Part shown: positions 59,905-64,000 of the stretch, piece by piece
Position numbering within the stretch: position 1 is the first letter of the stretch
How the letters are laid out: every line of letters starts with the position of its first letter
Source: Streptomyces caniferus
GTDB taxonomy: Bacteria > Actinomycetota > Actinomycetes > Streptomycetales > Streptomycetaceae
DNA: 64,000 nucleotides
Reading direction: 5' to 3'
NCBI RefSeq assembly: GCF_009811555.1
Contig: NZ_BLIN01000002.1
Location: 124,001 to 188,000, forward strand
Program-made: the position numbers and the translations under genes
Notes under the pieces: generated by a model
What the model was told of the DNA's origin: nothing
The model's database searches: none
The model's input: the letters and a program-made list of their open reading frames with translations, nothing else

Positions 59905-61434
59905 TTACGGGCGGTCCCCGAAGATCGTGCGGTGCCAGTCCTTGCGCGCCACCGCGGTGTTGTCGTACATGACGTGCTTGACCTGGGTGTACTCCTCGAA
60001 GGAGTAGGCCGACATGTCCTTGCCGAAGCCCGAGGCCTTGGCCCCGCCGTGCGGCATCTCGCTGATGATCGGGATGTGGTCGTTGACCCAGACGCAGCCC
60101 GCGTTGATCTCTCGGGTGGCGCGGCCGGTGCGGTAGACGTCCCGGCTCCAGGCGGAGGCGGCCAGCCCGTAGGGGGTGTCGTTGGCCAGCGCGATGCCCT
60201 CGTCGTCGCTGTCGAAGGGCAGCACGACCAGCACCGGGCCGAAGATCTCGGACTGCACGATCTCGCTGTCCTGTGCGGCCCCGGCGATCAGCGTGGGCCG
60301 GTAGTACGCGCCCTTGGCCAGCTCGCTGTCCTTGCCGAAGGCGGGAGCCTCGCCGCCGGTGACGACGGTGGCGTAGTCGCGTGCCCGGTCGACGAAGCCG
60401 GCCACCCGGTCGCGCTGGGCGTGGGAGATCAGCGGGCCCAGGTCGGTGGACGGGTCGAAGGGGTCGCCGAGCCGTACGGTCGCCATCAGATCGGCGACGC
60501 CGCTGACGAAGGCGTCGTAGAGCGGGCGCTGGACGTAGGCGCGGGTGGCGGCGGTGCAGTCCTGGCCGGTGTTGATCAGCGCTCCGGCGACCGCTCCGTG
60601 GACGGCGGCCTCCAGGTCCGCGTCGTCGAAGACCACGAAGGGGGCCTTGCCGCCGAGTTCGAGGTGCAGCCGCTTGACGGTGCCGGTGGCGATCTCGGCG
60701 ACGCGCTTGCCGACGCCGGTCGAGCCGGTGAAGGAGGTCATCGCCACGGAACGGTGGCCCACCAGGTGCTCGCCGGCGTCCCGGCCCGCCCCGGAGATGA
60801 TGTTGAGGACGCCGTCCGGCAGCCCCGCGCGCTGGGCGGCCTGCGCGAACAGCAGCGAGGTGAACGGGGTGATCTCGGCGGGCTTGAGGACGATGGTGTT
60901 GCCCGCGGCGATGGCCGGCAGCACCTTCCAGGCGGCCATCTGGAGCGGGTAGTTCCACGGCGCGATGGAGCCGACGACGCCGATGGGCTCGCGGCGGATG
61001 ACCGAGGTGTGATCGGCGCTGTATTCGCCGGCCGCCTTGCCCTCCAGATGACGGGCGGCGCCCGCGAAGAACGCGGCGTTGTCGATCGACCCCGGTACGT
61101 CGAACTCCTCGCTGAGCTTGATCGGCTTTCCGCAGTTCAGCGATTCGGCGGCGGCGAGGTCGGCGGCGTCCTCGGCGAGCGCGGCCGCGAAGCGGTGCAG
61201 GGTGTCGGAGCGCTCACCGGGCGTGGCGCCGCCCCACTCCACGAACGCCCGCTGCGCAGCCTGCACGGCGGCGTCCACGTCCGCGGTACCCGCGAGTTCG
61301 TAGGAGTACACCGTCTCGCCGGTCGCCGGGTCCACGACGGCCTGGGTGCGGCCGGAACTGCCGCTCCGGAGACTGCCTGCGATGAATTGGGCGCCCGCGG
61401 CGAATCGCTCGGTGGCATCGAATCGGTGATCCAT
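59905..61434 (-). CDS. Gamma-aminobutyraldehyde dehydrogenase-type aldehyde dehydrogenase
   Basis: A 509-residue aldehyde dehydrogenase. The catalytic residues are Cys293 (NTGQDCTAATR), Glu259 (HLELGGKAPF) and Asn161 (APWNYPLQMA). Motifs match the aminobutyraldehyde/betaine-aldehyde branch (PatD/PuuC-like). As first gene of an operon with PotDABC and a PuuB-like oxidase, it probably oxidises the aldehyde made from putrescine to GABA or its glutamyl form. ATG 61434 has GGAGGAGA upstream; the open frame extends to 62310 but overlaps the divergent NADAR gene. The promoter should lie in 61435-61635. Confidence 0.9.
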   Translation of the reverse strand: MDHRFDATERFAAGAQFIAGSLRSGSSGRTQAVVDPATGETVYSYELAGTADVDAAVQAAQRAFVEWGGATPGERSDTLHRFAAALAEDAADLAAAESLNCGKPIKLSEEFDVPGSIDNAAFFAGAARHLEGKAAGEYSADHTSVIRREPIGVVGSIAPWNYPLQMAAWKVLPAIAAGNTIVLKPAEITPFTSLLFAQAAQRAGLPDGVLNIISGAGRDAGEHLVGHRSVAMTSFTGSTGVGKRVAEIATGTVKRLHLELGGKAPFVVFDDADLEAAVHGAVAGALINTGQDCTAATRAYVQRPLYDAFVSGVADLMATVRLGDPFDPSTDLGPLISHAQRDRVAGFVDRARDYATVVTGGEAPAFGKDSELAKGAYYRPTLIAGAAQDSEIVQSEIFGPVLVVLPFDSDDEGIALANDTPYGLAASAWSRDVYRTGRATREINAGCVWVNDHIPIISEMPHGGAKASGFGKDMSAYSFEEYTQVKHVMYDNTAVARKDWHRTIFGDRP

Positions 61435-61504
61435 GGTGCTCTCCTCCGCCGGGCACCGAGGCCGCTCAGCGGCACGGCCTGGCGTAGCTATTTCCGGAAT
61501 CGAT

Positions 61505-61553
61505 GGCCGATCTTGACAGAATAGAAGGGTCTCAACAAGGGATTCCGTTGTTG
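61505..61553 (-). promoter_or_regulatory. Candidate promoter and operator of the polyamine operon
   Basis: On the minus strand, TTGTTG (61553-61548) or an overlapping downstream TTGTTG (61538-61533) could act as -35; the latter lies 17 bases before CAAGAT (61515-61510), a plausible -10. The two TTGTTG blocks form an inverted repeat CAACAA-N9-TTGTTG (61533-61553), which would place an operator on the -35. Confidence 0.45.
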
Positions 61554-61607
61554 CCTTTTGGTTACGCGACGAATTCTGCGATTCTCGTAGGAGGAGCCCC
61601 GACACGT

Positions 61608-61625
61608 TGTCAGTGCCCGCTGACA
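61608..61625. promoter_or_regulatory. Inverted repeat upstream of the NADAR gene
   Basis: TGTCAG (61608-61613) and CTGACA (61620-61625), 6-bp arms with a 6-base spacer, ending 10 bases before the NADAR start. TGACAGAAT also occurs at 61514, so the two may be related sites. Confidence 0.4.
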
Positions 61626-61635
61626 GAATCCCGGC

Positions 61636-62256
61636 ATGATGCACGACAACGCGGGGACCACCACGGGGGAAGCGGAGGTGCGGGCCGCGGACGGTCCGCG
61701 CTCGGTCGACGAGCTCCGGCGCGCGACCGACGCCGGGAAGCGCGTGAAGTACGTCCACTTCTGGGGCCACAGCCCCCGGCGCGACGGCAGCCTGGGCGCG
61801 AGCTGCTTCAGCCAGTGGTGGCCTTCCCCCTTCACCGTCGACGGGGTCCGGTACGCCACCGCCGAGCACTGGATGATGGCCGGCAAGGCCCGGCTGTTCG
61901 ACGACGCGGAGGCGGAGCGGTGCGCCATAGCGGCCGGGCACCCCAAGCAGGCCAAGGACGCCGGGCGCCGGGTCCGCGGCTTCGACGAGGAGACCTGGCG
62001 GCGGCACCGCTTCGGCCTGGTCGTCGAGGGCAGCGTCCATAAGTTCGGCCAGGATGCCGCGCTGCGGGAATTCCTGCTGGGCACGGGCTCCCGGGTCCTG
62101 GTGGAGGCCAGTCCGCTGGACCGGATATGGGGCATCGGCCTCGCGGCCGACGACGAGCGGGCCGCGGACCCGGCCCGCTGGCGGGGCCTGAATCTGCTGG
62201 GCTTCGCACTGATGGCGGCGCGGCAGACCCTCCGGGAGACCGGCCCGAAGCCGTAG
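61636..62256 (+). CDS. NADAR-family protein (YbiA-like, N-glycosidase / ADP-ribose-linked fold)
   Basis: A 206-residue protein with the NADAR (YbiA/DUF1768) signature: FWG near residue 43, SCFSQWWPSPFTVDG, RYATAEHWMMAGKA, VHKFGQDAALREFL and NLLGFALMAAR. In this family some members act on riboflavin-pathway intermediates and others remove ADP-ribose from nucleic acids; which applies here is unknown. ATG 61636 is followed by a second ATG. It is divergent from the polyamine operon and lies 119 bases upstream of the deaminase gene on the same strand. Confidence 0.88.
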   Translation: MMHDNAGTTTGEAEVRAADGPRSVDELRRATDAGKRVKYVHFWGHSPRRDGSLGASCFSQWWPSPFTVDGVRYATAEHWMMAGKARLFDDAEAERCAIAAGHPKQAKDAGRRVRGFDEETWRRHRFGLVVEGSVHKFGQDAALREFLLGTGSRVLVEASPLDRIWGIGLAADDERAADPARWRGLNLLGFALMAARQTLRETGPKP

Positions 62257-62374
62257 GCCGGGCTCGAAGGTGCCGGAGCCGGTGTGCGGACCTGCGCCCC
62301 ACTCCCCCACCCGCCCCGCTTAGCATGACGGAGCCCCTCCGCGCACCGTGCGCACTCATTGACAGGAGGAACCG

Positions 62375-63397
62375 TTGTCCGGTCTCGATGCCTTCATTGC
62401 GGACCTGCCCAAGGCGGAGCTGCACGTCCACCACGTCGGATCGGCCTCACCGCGGATCGTCGCCGAACTGGCGGCGCGGCACCCCGACTCCGCCGTCCCC
62501 ACCGACCCCGAAGCGCTGGTCGACTACTTCACCTTCCGCGACTTCGCGCACTTCATCGAGGTCTATCTCTCCGTCGTGGACCTGATCCGCGACGCCGAGG
62601 ACGTCCGGCTGCTGACGTACGAGGTCGCCCGGGACATGGCCCGGCAGCGCATCCGCTACGCCGAGCTGACCGTCACCCCCTTCAGCTCGACCAGCCGCGG
62701 CATTCCCGACGCGGCGTACGTCGAGGCGATCGAGGACGCCCGTAAGGCCGCCGAGGCCGAGCTGGGCGTGGTGCTGCGCTGGTGCTTCGACATCCCCGGC
62801 GAGGCGGGCCTGCAGGCCGCCGAGGAGACCGCCCGGATCGCCTGCGACCTGCAGCCCGAAGGCCTGATCTCGTTCGGGCTCGGCGGCCCCGAGATCGGCG
62901 TCCCGCGCCCGCAGTTCAAGCCGTACTTCGACCGCGCCATCGCCACCGGTCTGCACTCCGTGCCGCACGCCGGGGAGACCACCGGCCCCGGCACGATCTG
63001 GGACGCCCTCACCGAGCTGCGCGCCGAGCGCATCGGCCACGGCACGAGCGCCACCCAGGACCCCGCGCTGCTCGCCCATCTCGCCGAGCACCGCATCCCG
63101 CTGGAGGTCTGCCCCACCTCCAACATCGCCACCCGCGCCGTGCGCACCCTGGAGGAGCACCCGCTCAAGGAGATGGTCGACGCGGGCCTGCTGGTCACGA
63201 TCAACAGCGACGACCCGCCGATGTTCGGCTCGGACCTCAACACCGAATACGGCGTCGCCGCCCGGCTGCTGGGGCTGGACGCCGAAGGCGTGGCCGGCCT
63301 CGCCAAGAACGCCGTCACCGCCTCCTTCATGGACACCGCCGCCAAGGCACGGCTGACGGCCGAGATCGACAGCTACACGGCTTCGTGGCGCGGCTAG
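62375..63397 (+). CDS. Adenosine-deaminase-family enzyme, probable 6-aminodeoxyfutalosine deaminase
   Basis: A 340-residue metal-dependent deaminase. The zinc site is His17-x-His19 in ELHVHHVGSASP, a His in SVPHAGE (with the catalytic Glu), a His in RIGHGTSA and Asp in NSDDPP. The HVHHVG form in place of HxHLDG, and the order of nearby genes, match the Streptomyces branch that deaminates 6-aminodeoxyfutalosine in menaquinone synthesis; simple adenosine deaminase is the alternative. TTG 62375 is the start, with a strong AGGAGGA just upstream. It ends before a weak hairpin and is convergent with a binding-protein gene. Confidence 0.85.
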   Translation: MSGLDAFIADLPKAELHVHHVGSASPRIVAELAARHPDSAVPTDPEALVDYFTFRDFAHFIEVYLSVVDLIRDAEDVRLLTYEVARDMARQRIRYAELTVTPFSSTSRGIPDAAYVEAIEDARKAAEAELGVVLRWCFDIPGEAGLQAAEETARIACDLQPEGLISFGLGGPEIGVPRPQFKPYFDRAIATGLHSVPHAGETTGPGTIWDALTELRAERIGHGTSATQDPALLAHLAEHRIPLEVCPTSNIATRAVRTLEEHPLKEMVDAGLLVTINSDDPPMFGSDLNTEYGVAARLLGLDAEGVAGLAKNAVTASFMDTAAKARLTAEIDSYTASWRG

Positions 63398-63438
63398 CCA
63401 CCCGCACCGCCGGGCCGTGACCGCCCGCCGTCGCCGCG

Positions 63439-63462
63439 CCTGCCCGCACCGAGGCGGGCGGG
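63439..63462. terminator. Hairpin between convergent genes
   Basis: A 9-pair stem, one a G-U wobble in the plus-strand RNA (arms 63439-63447 and 63454-63462), between the deaminase and the second binding-protein gene. GC-rich repeats around it make the exact fold uncertain. Confidence 0.4.
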
Positions 63463-63549
63463 GCGGCGGGCGGGCGCCGACCTGCGACACACCCCGCGCG
63501 GCGCGACGTCTCGGGGCGCGGCCGGGCGGCGAGCCCCCACTCCCTCCCC

Positions 63550-64000
63550 CTACAACCCCACGATCGCGTTCCACTCCTTGGCGAATTCGGTTCGCTCCTT
63601 GGAGGTGATGTCGCGGGCGATGGCCAGCCGCTTGCGCATCGAATCATCGGGGAAGATCAGCGGATCCTCGGCGAGCGCGGCGCGTTCCTTGTCCTTGGAA
63701 GAGGCCAGCACCTCGCGCGCGGCCGGTACGGGACAGACGTAGTTGACCCAGGCGGCCAGCTCCGCGGCGACCTCCGGCTGGTAGTAGTAGTCGATCAGCC
63801 GCTCGGCGTTGCGCTTGTGCTCCGCGAGGTTGGGGATCAGCAGGCTCTCCGCCCACAGCTCGGCGCCCTCCTGCGGCACCACGAACTCGATGTCCGGGTT
63901 GTCCGCCTGGAGCTGGATCACATCGCCGGAGTAGGCCTGCGCCGCGAGCACATCGCCGGAGTCCAGGTCCTTGATGTAGTCGTTGCCGGTGAACCGCCTG
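63550..64000 (-). CDS. Second polyamine-binding protein, C-terminal part (runs off the right edge)
   Basis: The last 150 codons of a minus-strand gene. The sequence (RFTGNDYIKDLDSGD, then VIQLQADNPDIEFVVPQEG and ERLIDYYYQPEVAAELAAWV) closely parallels the C-terminal half of the PotD-like protein at 58551-59798. It is therefore a paralogous spermidine/putrescine-type binding protein, and a second transporter set probably continues beyond the window. The N-terminus, signal and start are not visible. Confidence 0.85.
   Translation of the reverse strand, partial: RRFTGNDYIKDLDSGDVLAAQAYSGDVIQLQADNPDIEFVVPQEGAELWAESLLIPNLAEHKRNAERLIDYYYQPEVAAELAAWVNYVCPVPAAREVLASSKDKERAALAEDPLIFPDDSMRKRLAIARDITSKERTEFAKEWNAIVGL

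Overview
The window is high-GC actinobacterial chromosome, almost certainly Streptomyces or a close Streptomycetaceae relative. Evidence: very high G+C with strong third-position GC, frequent GTG and one TTG start codon, a Streptomyces-type ESX (type VII) secretion locus, the rimP-nusA-ylxR-infB-DUF503-rbfA-truB block beside ribF, and an adenosine-deaminase-family gene of the kind that serves the futalosine menaquinone route. From memory, the order resembles the S. coelicolor chromosome around SCO5660 to SCO5725, read from right to left; I could not run an alignment.

Layout. (1) Positions 1-17400: ESX/type VII secretion region. It holds three mycosin-like subtilases (2686-3999, 4194-5558, 7679-8962), a canonical WXG100 pair (9120-9413, 9536-9859), a long WXG/PPE-like Gly-rich protein (5656-7299), three further small or long helical substrate-like proteins, EccB (10221-11852), EccE (12040-13425), an EccE-coupled protein and a MinD/EspI-like ATPase with a long Gln/Pro-rich N-terminus (14602-17397). 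EccC and EccD are not in the window. (2) 17670-23024: ribF, and a 1370-residue protein combining a trypsin-like fold that has lost catalytic residues with a NACHT/STAND-like NTPase module. (3) 23385-30675: translation and RNA-processing operon on the minus strand. (4) 30827-32913: a lipoprotein, a ferritin-like DUF4439 protein and a predicted pseudokinase on the plus strand. (5) 32980-40603: proS, two GNAT acetyltransferases, and the isoprenoid genes ispG and dxr, with the site-2 protease rseP overlapping dxr. (6) 40643-41882: a palindromic MITE-like element and an IS481-family insertion sequence lying together directly upstream of dxr. (7) 41984-64000: catabolic region with an acyl-CoA dehydrogenase, an aldehyde dehydrogenase, a PucR-type regulator, a VirD4/TraG-like membrane ATPase, gabT, a PAP2 phosphatase, a six-gene polyamine uptake and oxidation operon (54125-61434), a NADAR-family gene, the deaminase, and the C-terminus of a second polyamine-binding protein at the right edge.

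How the genes work together. The ESX genes encode secreted helical-hairpin substrates, their membrane proteases and part of the secretion channel. The polyamine operon brings in putrescine or spermidine (PotABCD-like), oxidises it (PuuB-like) and converts the aldehyde to GABA; gabT and possibly the 44407-45867 aldehyde dehydrogenase carry GABA to succinate, and the PucR-type protein next door is a candidate regulator. Most convergent or tandem gene ends carry a clear GC-rich hairpin. I saw no tRNA, rRNA, CRISPR array or recognisable riboswitch.
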